A stretch of DNA of 12,335 nt from Pseudomonadales bacterium. Its GTDB lineage: Bacteria; Pseudomonadota; Gammaproteobacteria; Pseudomonadales; JAHEIH01. Location of the stretch: NCBI GenBank assembly GCA_023255355.1, contig JALRIU010000221.1:1-12335 (forward strand). Reading direction: 5' to 3'. Below, one piece after another: positions 1 to 6,948 of the stretch. The notes under the pieces were generated by a model that was not told the DNA's origin, ran no database searches, and worked only from the letters and a program-made list of their open reading frames with translations. Position numbers and translations under genes: made by a program. Position 1 is the stretch's first letter; each line of letters begins with the position of its first letter.

Positions 1-1801
1 CTTTATTGCCTGCCTTAGCGCCTGCCCCAAATTCAGAAATTTGAATCGGTTTTTCAAACACTGAAGAGATCGTCATATTGGCCATATGCTTGAACATGAT
101 TGGACGTAATTCTCCCTCAGTAACACCCATAGACTTCTTAATAAAGGCAGAGTAATACCAACCAAAATATTCGTTGTAAGCAACAATATCGGTAATTTCA
201 CCCAAGGGATCATCAATAATGTGATGATAAGGGTCGGTTGCGCTAGGCACATCACCGGTTTGTTTGTCTAAAAACGCTTGGAATTTAGCACGTGTTTCTG
301 GGCTTGAGTCTTTATCGACCGCACCAATGGCCGCAGTATGCTTAGCAATTTTACCGAACGCATTCATGCCACCAAGTAATGCTGCGCTGACTAAGCGCGA
401 GTCATCCATTGCACGCACATCATCTATTAGCGTACCGAGAAACGCCATTCTAGGTTCTGAATAGGGTGTCTCATTGGCCACCGACCACACTACAACAGAT
501 GCACGGTTCCAATCACGTTTTACTAGGCGCTCCATTTGGTCACGGGCTATTGCCAGGGTTTGAGGATTTTCCCAAGAGATATTCCAATAAACTGGTACCT
601 CTTCCCACAACATAATGCCCATACGGTCTGCAACTTTGGCCATATAGCGAGAATAAGGATAGTGAGCAGCACGAACAAAGTTAACGCCGAGCTCTTTGGC
701 CTCAGTTAGCAAGCGTTCTACTTGGGCTTCGCTGTAGGCAACACCTGGTTCACCAATAGGCTCTTCATGTGTCGATACCCCTTTAAACTTGATAGGCTCG
801 TCGTTCAGATAAATTTTGGTACCACGGGTTTCGATATGACGAAAACCAATCGAATCATGTAAACGATCATTTGCCGCGACAATTTCAACATCATAAAGTT
901 TAGGATTTGCAGGCGACCACAATTCAGGCTTAGCAGCAATGTTTAAAACCGCTTTACCGTCATAATCTAATTGTGCAGAAGTAGACACGTTTAATTCAGG
1001 AATCAAAACTTCAACCTGCTGACCTGCAAGGCCTACTGTTTCAATATCTACAGCGATTGTTTGATAACTACCTTTAGGTAGACGCACTTTAGCATTTTGA
1101 ATATAGGCCGCAGGGGTTTTGACCAACGCAACGTCTCGAGTTAAACCGCCATAGGGCCACCAGTCGGTTCTAAATGTAGGTACTGATTCAGTATCAAGGG
1201 CGTTACTGATACGCACCATCAAATCGTTTTCACCGGCAACCATGGCATCTGTCACGTCGAATGAAAATGGTACATAACCACCAACATGCTCACCAACTGC
1301 CTCGCCATTCATGAAAACTTGAGCAGTGAAATTTGCACCGCCAAACCACAGGTGTAATTTTTCGCCTGCAGCCAACTCAGGTTTTGTGATTTTTTTGTTG
1401 TACCACATAAAACCTTGATAAAAGAAATAACGCTCATGCTGGGTATTAAAATCGCCGGGAACACGGACTGTATCTGCGATATCAAAGTCGTATTCAACAA
1501 GGGTCATACCATCAATATTTTTGGCGTTATCAACATAAGAACGGCGACCGCCTGGGGCCCCAGAATCCATAGGATCAGGAATGATGTGCCAATCACCGTT
1601 TAAGGAATACATTTGACGCGAATCGATCCAACCAAGTACCGGTTCAGCATCAGGATAATTAATCACTGCCGCAGCAAACAAACCCTCTTCAGCTTTGCGC
1701 TTAGCTGGTTTTTCCTCTGCCGCTACAGCGATAACCGCTGTCGCCGCAAGGGCGACAGCAATTAACACAGCGACAATATTTCTAAACTTTTGGAATGTCA
1801 T
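1..1801 (-). CDS. Secreted GH2 beta-glycosidase (beta-galactosidase/beta-glucuronidase-like), 3' end outside window
   Basis: About 600 codons are visible, from ATG at 1801 to the window edge; the C-terminus is missing. Residues 1-28 form a Sec signal peptide (hydrophobic IVAVLIAVALAATAVIAVAA), so the enzyme is periplasmic or exported. A jelly-roll sugar-binding region (about 45-230, with LHLWFGGANFTAQVFMNGE) is followed by an Ig-like domain and then a TIM barrel starting near 330. Typical GH2 barrel motifs are RAAHYPYSRYM, MGIMLWEEVPVYW and WSVANETPYSE, where E444 is the acid/base. ISEFGAGAKAG holds E590, the expected nucleophile. Both catalytic glutamates are therefore present. GH2 enzymes hydrolyse beta-galactosides, beta-glucuronides or beta-mannosides with retention; the C-terminal residues that separate these lie beyond the window, so the substrate is open. 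The ATG has a strong GAGGTGA ribosome site and lies 19 bp after the TonB-receptor stop, so it is the second gene of that operon. Confidence 0.88.
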   Translation of the reverse strand, partial: MTFQKFRNIVAVLIAVALAATAVIAVAAEEKPAKRKAEEGLFAAAVINYPDAEPVLGWIDSRQMYSLNGDWHIIPDPMDSGAPGGRRSYVDNAKNIDGMTLVEYDFDIADTVRVPGDFNTQHERYFFYQGFMWYNKKITKPELAAGEKLHLWFGGANFTAQVFMNGEAVGEHVGGYVPFSFDVTDAMVAGENDLMVRISNALDTESVPTFRTDWWPYGGLTRDVALVKTPAAYIQNAKVRLPKGSYQTIAVDIETVGLAGQQVEVLIPELNVSTSAQLDYDGKAVLNIAAKPELWSPANPKLYDVEIVAANDRLHDSIGFRHIETRGTKIYLNDEPIKFKGVSTHEEPIGEPGVAYSEAQVERLLTEAKELGVNFVRAAHYPYSRYMAKVADRMGIMLWEEVPVYWNISWENPQTLAIARDQMERLVKRDWNRASVVVWSVANETPYSEPRMAFLGTLIDDVRAMDDSRLVSAALLGGMNAFGKIAKHTAAIGAVDKDSSPETRAKFQAFLDKQTGDVPSATDPYHHIIDDPLGEITDIVAYNEYFGWYYSAFIKKSMGVTEGELRPIMFKHMANMTISSVFEKPIQISEFGAGAKAGNK

Positions 1802-1820
1802 ATTATCACCTCAGCCTACA

Positions 1821-4028
1821 TTAGAAGTTGTAACGTAGACGGATACCCATGTAACGATCTGCACCTCTTGGAACATAGTGAGCCAAGGCCTCCTTACCGT
1901 TACCAAGGAAGTTACGGAAGTTACCGATACCCGTGTTGTAGTATTGATCAGTGACGTTATTAACAAACAATGTAACGCGGTACTTATCGTCCAAATCAGC
2001 AACACCTAGGTTGATATTCGCTGTACCGTAGGCTCCCTGAGTAGACTCTGGGTCACCTTTGATGTCATAGAACGACTCACTTTGCCATTGGTATGCCAAG
2101 CTTGAGAAAAACTCTAAGTTGGTATCAGAGATCGGTTGATTATATTCCAAGGCAAATGCACCTTTCAGGTCTGGTGAGTTAGCCATCTCTTTACCACTAA
2201 GATCTTGCAAACCATTCACACATCCTTGGGCTGCAGTTTGTCCAGACCAACATTGGGCACCCTTCCAAGAATCAATATCAGCCTTGGTATAAGCAAAACC
2301 ACCGGTCAACATCCAGTTTTCGGTTAACAATGCACGCACATCCACTTCTAGACCCTTTGTGGTCATCTTACCGACGTTGTTGAGTACCATTACTAGTGCA
2401 CCATCAACTAAAATCGCTGACTGGGCCTGGAAATCATCAAATGAGCTATAGAACAACGCACCATTCAATTCAACGCGACCATCCATAACAGTGGTTTTCA
2501 TACCTAACTCAAAGTTATCAACGGTTTCTGCTTCTACTGGGTTATCCGCAGTCAACTGGTTAAATGAAGAAGTAATATCATATCCACCAGCTTTGTAACC
2601 TTGCGCATAGCTTGCATAAATCATCGCATCATCAGTTGGATTGTGTTCGATAGACACTTTTCCGAAAAACGCATTATCGCTGTCATCTGCTTTGAATTGC
2701 GCGCCAGAAAGATTGTTTTGGAACTCAACACCAAACTTTTCGTTGTTGTAACGTAGACCAACACTCAAATTAGTTTTTTCAGATAAAGCTTTATCAAACT
2801 GTGCAAATAATGCTGCCGATTCAGACCAAGTAGCTGCTTCCCAATTTGACGCAAATACTGGACCACGTTGGAAACCACGAGTGCTGTCGATATCGGTAAA
2901 GTAAGCACCTACAACATATTGGAATTCAGCGTTAGCAGGTGAGTTGATGCGCAATTCTTGTGTAAATTGCTCAGTGCTGTAAGGACCATATTGATTCAAC
3001 GTGAAGTTTTCATGAGGAATCAAGCTAGTCGACCAGTTATAGTCCCATTCGCGAATGGCGGTTACCGAGGTAAGCTCATGCTCACCCATGGCATATGTCA
3101 ACTTTAAGCTATAAGCAGTATCTTCACTTTTACTGTACGTCGCATCTTCTTGGGTTTGATTTTGACGAATCGAACGGTTGTCATCACCGGGGGTGATCCC
3201 ATTGGTCAATACAGAATAACTACCACCAGCGATGACAGCCGCTTCAGGGCTCAACGAATTGAAAACAGCTATACAGCAGTTACTTTCTGATTCGTTACGT
3301 TCTGCAATAATTGTCGCCGTTAGATCTTCAGACGCATCAAATACTAATTTTGCACGGTAACCTTGATCTTCTTGACCGTTGAGCATGTGACCCGTAGTTA
3401 AGTTTTTGATATGGCCATCGCGATCTTTGTTATAAGCAGTGATACGAATACCGGCACTCTCAGACAATGGAGTAGAGACCATGGCTTTAACACCTGTCTC
3501 GTCATCGTCTGTTGCTAGTACTTCGATACTGCCTTCAAATTCTTGGCCAGGGTTATTGGTGTGAACACTGATCAAACCAGCAGAAGCGTTTTTACCAAAC
3601 AAAGTGCTTTGTGGCCCACGCAATACTTCGATCGCAGCAACATCATTTAATGCGTTAAAGAATGAACCTGCACGTGGCACAGGGACATCATCAACGATCA
3701 AAGCAACTGAAGGCTCGATACCGACCGAATAAGCATAGGTACCAATACCACGCATGCTCACTGGGTTTTCGTTTGTGTTACCACCGGTTGTGGTGATAGT
3801 CAGTGATGGTGACGCCTTGGCAAGGTCACCAAAGTCTTGAACGCCCATGGCCTCCAAGTTTTCAGCCGTGAAAGCTGATACTGCAACCGGAACGTCTTGA
3901 ACGCTCTCGGCACGTTTTTGTGCAGTAACAACGACTTCTTCTAATTGCAAAGTATTTTGGGCCTGAACAGCACCAGTTGCGAATACACCTGCAATTGCTA
4001 AACCTAAGATTTTTTTACGTTTGTTCAT
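1821..4028 (-). CDS. TonB-dependent outer-membrane receptor (probable glycan/oligosaccharide uptake)
   Basis: 735 residues, full length for the family. Residues 1-23 are a signal peptide ending VQA. A TonB-box/N-terminal motif (LQLEEVVVTAQKRAESVQDV, 27-46) leads into the plug domain (about 45-155, with SMRGIG and VLRGPQSTLFGKNASAG), then a 22-strand-type barrel ending in the canonical aromatic residue (RLRYNF, F735). Such receptors import ligands across the outer membrane using the TonB-ExbB-ExbD proton-motive system. The LEEVVVTAQKR subgroup is common in marine gammaproteobacteria and sphingomonads, often beside glycoside hydrolases. Adjacent cysteines C251-C252 and a later Cys pair (GAQCWSG...QGCVNG) probably lie in outer loops and may form disulfides. 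The GH2 gene follows directly, suggesting that the ligand is an oligosaccharide bearing a beta-linked galactose, glucuronate or mannose; that is inference from context. The AGGT before the ATG is a modest ribosome site. Confidence 0.95.
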   Translation of the reverse strand: MNKRKKILGLAIAGVFATGAVQAQNTLQLEEVVVTAQKRAESVQDVPVAVSAFTAENLEAMGVQDFGDLAKASPSLTITTTGGNTNENPVSMRGIGTYAYSVGIEPSVALIVDDVPVPRAGSFFNALNDVAAIEVLRGPQSTLFGKNASAGLISVHTNNPGQEFEGSIEVLATDDDETGVKAMVSTPLSESAGIRITAYNKDRDGHIKNLTTGHMLNGQEDQGYRAKLVFDASEDLTATIIAERNESESNCCIAVFNSLSPEAAVIAGGSYSVLTNGITPGDDNRSIRQNQTQEDATYSKSEDTAYSLKLTYAMGEHELTSVTAIREWDYNWSTSLIPHENFTLNQYGPYSTEQFTQELRINSPANAEFQYVVGAYFTDIDSTRGFQRGPVFASNWEAATWSESAALFAQFDKALSEKTNLSVGLRYNNEKFGVEFQNNLSGAQFKADDSDNAFFGKVSIEHNPTDDAMIYASYAQGYKAGGYDITSSFNQLTADNPVEAETVDNFELGMKTTVMDGRVELNGALFYSSFDDFQAQSAILVDGALVMVLNNVGKMTTKGLEVDVRALLTENWMLTGGFAYTKADIDSWKGAQCWSGQTAAQGCVNGLQDLSGKEMANSPDLKGAFALEYNQPISDTNLEFFSSLAYQWQSESFYDIKGDPESTQGAYGTANINLGVADLDDKYRVTLFVNNVTDQYYNTGIGNFRNFLGNGKEALAHYVPRGADRYMGIRLRYNF

Positions 4029-4088
4029 TTTATGCTTACCTAAGTTATGAAAATGATATGCAAGTTACCCTGTATTTTTAAATTGGTA

Positions 4089-4105
4089 AGGCCACTTGAT
4101 GGCCT
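4089..4105. promoter_or_regulatory. Palindrome AGGCCA-N5-TGGCCT over the predicted transcription start of the TonB receptor
   Basis: AGGCCA (4089-4094), spacer CTTGA, TGGCCT (4100-4105) is a perfect 6+6 inverted repeat. It lies 4-20 bp downstream of the proposed -10 hexamer and covers the expected start point near 4102. It could be a repressor operator, or a small hairpin at the extreme 5' end of the mRNA that protects or regulates the transcript. The palindrome is seen directly; its role is inference. Confidence 0.5.
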
Positions 4106-4108
4106 GAC

Positions 4109-4135
4109 TTTATACCCAAACTTACAACTGGTCAA
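4109..4135 (-). promoter_or_regulatory. Probable sigma-70 promoter of the TonB receptor-GH2 operon
   Basis: Read on the minus strand, TTGACC (4135-4130) and TATAAA (4114-4109) are separated by 15 bp. The hexamers are good (5/6 each) but the spacing is short; shifting the -10 to TAAAGT gives 17 bp with a poorer match. Directly upstream, 4141-4165 contains runs of 9 and 7 A residues on the transcribed orientation, resembling an UP element or curved DNA. The resulting leader would be about 75 nt. Confidence 0.5.
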
Positions 4136-4178
4136 CAAATAATCAATTTTTTTTTCATTTTTTTAATATGGAGGCAAA

Positions 4179-4241
4179 AAGTGCTGGCAAAAAATAGCTC
4201 CTGCATTTTTTGCACTTCCGCCATCCTTGGCGGTCGAGTGC
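4179..4241. repeat. Nested, mutually exclusive inverted repeats upstream of the TonB-receptor promoter
   Basis: Hairpin A (4212-4241): GCACT, then CCGCCA-TCCT-TGGCGG, then AGTGC, with a small internal bulge. Hairpin B (4187-4213): GCAAAAAAT, 9-nt loop, ATTTTTTGC, which can be extended by AAGTGC (4179-4184) pairing with GCACTT (4212-4217). Both structures need 4212-4217, so they cannot form together. They sit between the amylosucrase terminator and the receptor promoter. Neither has a clean T-tract like a standard terminator, although on the minus strand the extended B form ends in CTTTTT. The rest of the 4029-4347 gap (319 bp) holds the promoter, the palindrome at 4089-4105, the terminator and a CA-rich stretch on the minus strand at 4245-4262. 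No gene was seen in it. Confidence 0.45.
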
Positions 4242-4295
4242 TTAGTGGTGGGTGCTGGGTGATATCTTTGTATTTAAAGCAGTAGGCAAAATTAT

Positions 4296-4319
4296 AAAAA
4301 AAAGGCGTCCTAAGACGCC
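4296..4319 (-). terminator. Rho-independent terminator of the amylosucrase gene
   Basis: On the minus strand the sequence reads GGCGTC-TTAG-GACGCC followed by eight T residues (plus-strand A8 at 4296-4303, stem 4304-4309/4314-4319). A GC-rich 6-bp stem, a tetraloop and a U8 tract are the textbook form. It lies 29 bp after the amylosucrase stop, so that gene and the downstream TonB receptor are normally separate transcription units. Confidence 0.92.
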
Positions 4320-4347
4320 CAAAAACTCTATAACAGAGGAAACAAAT

Positions 4348-6267
4348 CTAAGGTGTGGTGTGCAGCCACATGACCTGGTAGGGGGCCAGTTGGATATAAT
4401 GTTCCGACTGGGTGCCCACGGTAAAACCATTGATTAAATCGCGGGCGTATTTAGCAGGGGCTAGCTTCTCTAAAATAGAGGGCTCAACCCACTGCTCGTT
4501 CTCGCTGAAGTTGCACAAACACAACAGCTTGTCGCCGCCTGAAACGGCGCGAAGATAGGCGAAGCAGTGCTCACTACCGGTCTCGTAAACCTGAGTACGT
4601 GCATCGCCAAAGACGGGCATTGATTTGCGCAACGCAATCATATGCTTAAGACCTGTAAATACTCGATTTTGAACAGTACCCATTGTCTTGGCTAAATCTT
4701 TATTTGCCTCGGTGACCTCGGGACGATTCACCCAGCGGGCATCGTGAACCTTGGTGACGTCTTTAGCAAAACTGTAATCATTGAGCATGGCCAATTCATC
4801 GCCCTGGTAAAGCAAAGGCACACCGCCAATACTCATGATAATACTGTGAATCATTAAGATACGACGCTCAGCCAACCAAACTTGGTGGCTATCACCTCTT
4901 TCTAAAGCTTTTTCTAAACCGCACAATGATGCAAGCGAGCCGCAAACTCGGCAGTCACCATTTTCGGGATTAAACTGAAAGCCTAACCCTTTAGCAAATG
5001 AACCATCAAATTGATCGGTATAAAACTTATTTAAAAACAAACGGTGGTCGTAGCCATTAATACCAATAAATTTGGCATCGCGGTCATCAAATGTCCAACC
5101 AATATCGTCATGGCAACGCACATAATTGACCCAAGTGGCACCACTATCAGTATGCAAACGGTAACTCAAACTTTTTGTCATTAGATTGGTCTGGCGTGTC
5201 GCTAAACCTTCCCAAATCAATGCCATTAGTAGTGGATTGTAGGATAACTGGCATTCTTTGGGACTGATGTATTGAATTACTTCATCTGGGTGAACGATGG
5301 CTTCTGACTTAAACACCACAGCAGGTGCTGCTATACGTAAACAGGTATTAAAAGCCTGAATAAGTCGATGCGCATTTGGCTGATTCTCACAGGTTGTGCC
5401 CATTTCTTTCCAGATAAAGGCCAACGCATCAAGGCGTAAAACATCACAACCAACGTTTGCCAAATAGAGCATCTCACCAACGATTGCGCGAAAAACTTCA
5501 GGATTCGAATAGTTCAAATCCCATTGGAAATTATTGAAAGTGGTCCATACCCAGCGGCCATCCTCGATTTGTGAAAAGCTGCCGCGGCGAACCGAAGGGA
5601 AAATCTCGCGCAAGGTGCGCTCGTATTGATCAATCTGGACGCGGTCGTTGAACATGTAATAGTAATTACTACAAACCTCATCACCTGCTTTAGCTGCTAG
5701 GGCCCATTCGTGTTCATCGGAGGTATGATTAAACACAAAATCGAGCACCATACTCATGCCAAACTCAGCCATAGCTTCGGCAAGTTCGCGCAAATCGTCC
5801 ATGCTACCTAGGCGAGGATTAACTGTACGATAATCTGATACTGCATAACCGCCGTCGCTGTCACCCTCAGGTGCCTTGTAAAGCGGCATAAGGTGTAAGT
5901 AAGTCACACCCAAATCAGCGTAATAAGGCAGTTTGTTACGTAGGTCCTGTAGATCTTCAGCAACAAGATCAACATAGACAGCCATGCCAACCATTTTTTC
6001 AGATTTAAACCAACGAGGATCAGCAATGCGCTGCATATCTTTATGACGTAGAGGCTCACTGCGATCGATAAAACCTTGAGTTAAAGTAGCAACTAGTGAT
6101 GGTAGGTGCTTTGTCGCTTCTTCATCGCCATAAACTCCCGACAGCAACGTTTGTAAAACAGGTAAATACTGGTCTAGACGCTCTCTAAACTCAGCACAGC
6201 CTGCTTTACTTTTGCTACTTTTAACAGCTTTATCAAAAGCTGCTTGTAAGGATTTATCTACGCCCAT
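4348..6267 (-). CDS. Amylosucrase / sucrose hydrolase (GH13 subfamily 4), cytoplasmic
   Basis: 639 residues, matching the ~636-residue Neisseria polysaccharea amylosucrase along its length from memory. Amylosucrase (EC 2.4.1.4) transfers glucose from sucrose onto an alpha-1,4-glucan and releases fructose; close relatives mainly hydrolyse sucrose. The GH13 motifs are intact: DFVFNHTSDEH (H181), VLRLDALAF (nucleophile D280), FKSEAIV (acid/base E322) and CHDDIGW (H386, D387, D388). The residues that form the amylosucrase-specific D144-R509 salt bridge are present as D138 (SDGGYAV) and R511 (DARWVNRP). Other hallmarks are FNNFQWDLNYSNP, GYDHRLFLNKF and the C-terminal LAPYQVMWL. No signal peptide is seen, so it is predicted to be cytoplasmic, needing imported sucrose. 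There is roughly an 8-residue insertion near 450-470 relative to the Neisseria enzyme. Polymerase versus hydrolase activity cannot be decided here. The gene is monocistronic, with a strong terminator and LacI-type operators upstream. Confidence 0.93.
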   Translation of the reverse strand: MGVDKSLQAAFDKAVKSSKSKAGCAEFRERLDQYLPVLQTLLSGVYGDEEATKHLPSLVATLTQGFIDRSEPLRHKDMQRIADPRWFKSEKMVGMAVYVDLVAEDLQDLRNKLPYYADLGVTYLHLMPLYKAPEGDSDGGYAVSDYRTVNPRLGSMDDLRELAEAMAEFGMSMVLDFVFNHTSDEHEWALAAKAGDEVCSNYYYMFNDRVQIDQYERTLREIFPSVRRGSFSQIEDGRWVWTTFNNFQWDLNYSNPEVFRAIVGEMLYLANVGCDVLRLDALAFIWKEMGTTCENQPNAHRLIQAFNTCLRIAAPAVVFKSEAIVHPDEVIQYISPKECQLSYNPLLMALIWEGLATRQTNLMTKSLSYRLHTDSGATWVNYVRCHDDIGWTFDDRDAKFIGINGYDHRLFLNKFYTDQFDGSFAKGLGFQFNPENGDCRVCGSLASLCGLEKALERGDSHQVWLAERRILMIHSIIMSIGGVPLLYQGDELAMLNDYSFAKDVTKVHDARWVNRPEVTEANKDLAKTMGTVQNRVFTGLKHMIALRKSMPVFGDARTQVYETGSEHCFAYLRAVSGGDKLLCLCNFSENEQWVEPSILEKLAPAKYARDLINGFTVGTQSEHYIQLAPYQVMWLHTTP

Positions 6268-6318
6268 TTACAATCTCAACAAATAATAGAGGGAAGGGAT
6301 CCCAAATTAGTGGCGACA

Positions 6319-6347
6319 AAGATAGCAAGAGATGCAACCGGTTGCAA
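6319..6347 (-). promoter_or_regulatory. Promoter of the amylosucrase gene
   Basis: On the minus strand TTGCAA (6347-6342) and TATCTT (6324-6319) are separated by exactly 17 bp, each matching consensus at 4 of 6. Transcription would start near 6312, giving a leader of about 45 nt with only a weak GAG ribosome site before ATG 6267. The -35 and part of the spacer are covered by the operator at 6333-6346, as expected for a repressible sugar promoter. Confidence 0.55.
6333..6346. promoter_or_regulatory. LacI-family operator 1, perfect 14-bp palindrome TGCAACCGGTTGCA
   Basis: The sequence TGCAACCGGTTGCA is a perfect even palindrome with the central CG typical of LacI/GalR-family operators. It overlaps the -35 of the amylosucrase promoter, so binding should block RNA polymerase. 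Sucrose genes in related bacteria are often controlled by LacI-family regulators. No such regulator gene is in the window, so it would act in trans or lie just outside. Confidence 0.75.
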
Positions 6348-6354
6348 GCATTTT

Positions 6355-6368
6355 TACAACCGATTGCT
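6355..6368. promoter_or_regulatory. LacI-family operator 2, imperfect copy TACAACCGATTGCT
   Basis: It matches operator 1 at 11 of 14 positions and keeps the CAACCG core. The centre-to-centre distance is 22 bp, about two helical turns, placing both sites on the same DNA face. It lies upstream of the amylosucrase -35 and inside the presumed promoter of the divergent ogt gene, so a dimer pair or tetramer could affect both directions. Confidence 0.55.
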
Positions 6369-6372
6369 ATTT

Positions 6373-6378
6373 TATAAT
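6373..6378 (+). promoter_or_regulatory. Probable -10 element (TATAAT) of the ogt-type gene
   Basis: A perfect TATAAT hexamer lies 48 bp before the ogt start codon. No good -35 is found 16-18 bp upstream (only a T-run, 6351-6355), so the promoter may be weak or activator-dependent. Operator 2 occupies the region just upstream of this hexamer. Confidence 0.4.
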
Positions 6379-6426
6379 TGGACTTTTAGCACGACTGAGA
6401 CAACAATGATTTTGAGGTAGCCCACT

Positions 6427-6948
6427 ATGATTTTTTATCAATATATAGACAGCCCATTTGGCGAAATAACGTTAGTTAGTGATGAGCAGCATCTATTAGG
6501 TTTACTTTTTGGACACTCGCTTGAAACACGTTATACAAAGCGTATAGCCAAATTATCAAAAACACTGGTTGAAGACTGGAAATGTGGCAGTGCCACTGTC
6601 ATCGAAGACACCAAGAAACAGCTATTGGAATACTGCGAAGGAAAAAGACAGCACTTTCAACTACCCCTAAAATTATTGGGCAGTGAATTTCAAGTCAGTG
6701 TATGGCAGGCCTTACTTGCTATACCTTTTGGAAAGACACAAAGCTATAAGCAAATTGCAGCGACAATTGGCAAACCAAGTGCTGTGCGAGCGGTAGCAAA
6801 TGCAAATGGAGCAAATGCTATAGCTATTATCATACCTTGCCACCGAGTTATCAGTAGCGATGGATCGATTGGAGGCTATTCAGGCGGCATCGATAAGAAA
6901 CAAGCGATGCTGAAGATAGAGGGACGGGAGTTAGTAAAGAGTGACTAA
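6427..6948 (+). CDS. ogt: Methylated-DNA--protein-cysteine S-methyltransferase (Ogt type)
   Basis: 173 residues, the usual size for single-domain Ogt. The protein repairs O6-alkylguanine and O4-alkylthymine in DNA by irreversibly moving the alkyl group to its own cysteine (EC 2.1.1.63). The C-terminal catalytic domain contains FQVSVWQALLAIPFGKTQSY (Y107), SAVRAVANANG (R121, the base-flipping arginine position), and the active site IIIPCHRVISSDGSIGGYSG with acceptor C138. The N-terminal third is the variable ribonuclease-like domain. The residue after N130, most often proline in this motif (NPxxxxxPCHRV), is alanine here. GAGGT eight bases before the ATG supports the start. The stop TAA overlaps by 4 bp the stop of the convergent EVE gene. 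There is no Ada regulatory domain, so it is probably expressed constitutively. Confidence 0.95.
   Translation: MIFYQYIDSPFGEITLVSDEQHLLGLLFGHSLETRYTKRIAKLSKTLVEDWKCGSATVIEDTKKQLLEYCEGKRQHFQLPLKLLGSEFQVSVWQALLAIPFGKTQSYKQIAATIGKPSAVRAVANANGANAIAIIIPCHRVISSDGSIGGYSGGIDKKQAMLKIEGRELVKSD

Noticed and set aside
1309..1603. Short open frames on both strands inside the GH2 gene
   Set aside because: The GH2 protein is continuous and motif-supported through this region, so these are overlapping shadows.
4123..4136. TACAACTGGTCAAC as a third LacI-type operator at the TonB-receptor promoter
   Set aside because: It matches the amylosucrase operator at only 8 of 14 positions, lacks the second half-site, and overlaps the -35; not enough to claim shared control.
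4212..4241. GC-rich hairpin as a rho-independent terminator
   Set aside because: On neither strand is the stem followed by a T-tract; the plus strand has T6 before it and the minus strand has A6 after it.
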